Source: CALCKU01 sp964534845 (GTDB lineage: Bacteria; Pseudomonadota; Alphaproteobacteria; Caulobacterales; Maricaulaceae). Taken from it: 5,820 nt of DNA. Under the pieces are notes generated by a model. That model was not told the origin of the DNA and made no database searches. It saw only the letters and a list, made by a program, of their open reading frames with translations. Both the position numbers and the translations under genes were made by a program. Positions 5,817-5,820 of this stretch are shown here, piece after piece. Each line of letters opens with the position of its first letter. The stretch's first letter is position 1. The stretch is taken from NCBI GenBank assembly GCA_964534845.1, contig CAZHPV010000099.1, positions 1-5,820 of the forward strand, given 5' to 3'.

Positions 5817-5820
5817 ATGT
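5817..5820 (+). CDS. Possible start of a gene running off the right edge
   Basis: An ATG at 5817 follows GGAGGG (5804-5809) at a seven-base distance, a near-ideal ribosome binding site. It comes after a gap of more than 240 bases with promoter-like and structured sequence. Only the start codon and one further base are in the window, so the product cannot be named. Confidence 0.35.

Overview
The window looks like a stretch of chromosome from a Gram-negative proteobacterium of moderate GC content. An alphaproteobacterium is my best guess, from the flavoprotein / DUF2855 / TetR gene set and the codon use, but no rRNA or tRNA is present to prove it. No insertion sequence, integrase, CRISPR array, tRNA or rRNA was found. 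Gene density is high, and gaps between genes are short.

Layout. (1) Positions 2-1328, plus strand: the 3' end of a tryptophan 2,3-dioxygenase-family gene, overlapped by a kynureninase-like PLP enzyme. This resembles a kynurenine-pathway operon, but both proteins differ from the canonical enzymes at substrate-contact motifs. It ends at a long nested inverted repeat (1383-1458) followed by a short T tract, probably the terminator. (2) Positions 1495-4641: a TetR-family repressor on the minus strand, divergent from a two-gene plus-strand operon. That operon encodes an FMO-like flavoprotein and a DUF2855 protein that resembles a medium-chain dehydrogenase/reductase. The 79-bp divergent gap holds a striking double palindrome (2091-2131), which is very likely the TetR operator. 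The unit reads as a ligand-inducible redox or detoxification module whose substrate is unknown. (3) Positions 4771-5570, minus strand: a tightly coupled pair made of a 61-residue, strongly basic protein and a 205-residue protein. The larger protein has a Rossmann-like layout with a conserved Glu motif, recalling nucleoside 2-deoxyribosyltransferases and TIR-like NAD hydrolases. Its start codon is TTG, overlapping the upstream stop. (4) Positions 5581-5820: a gap with candidate promoters in both directions and a GC-rich, hairpin-rich stretch. It ends in a good Shine-Dalgarno sequence and an ATG at 5817, so it is probably the structured leader of a gene that starts at the window edge.

The two most interesting items are the altered TDO/kynureninase-like pair, which may act on a substrate other than L-tryptophan/kynurenine, and the small-basic-protein plus TIR/NDT-like module, which has an architecture compatible with a defence or nucleotide-metabolism system. 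Family assignments come from recognising motifs by eye; none was checked by a database search.
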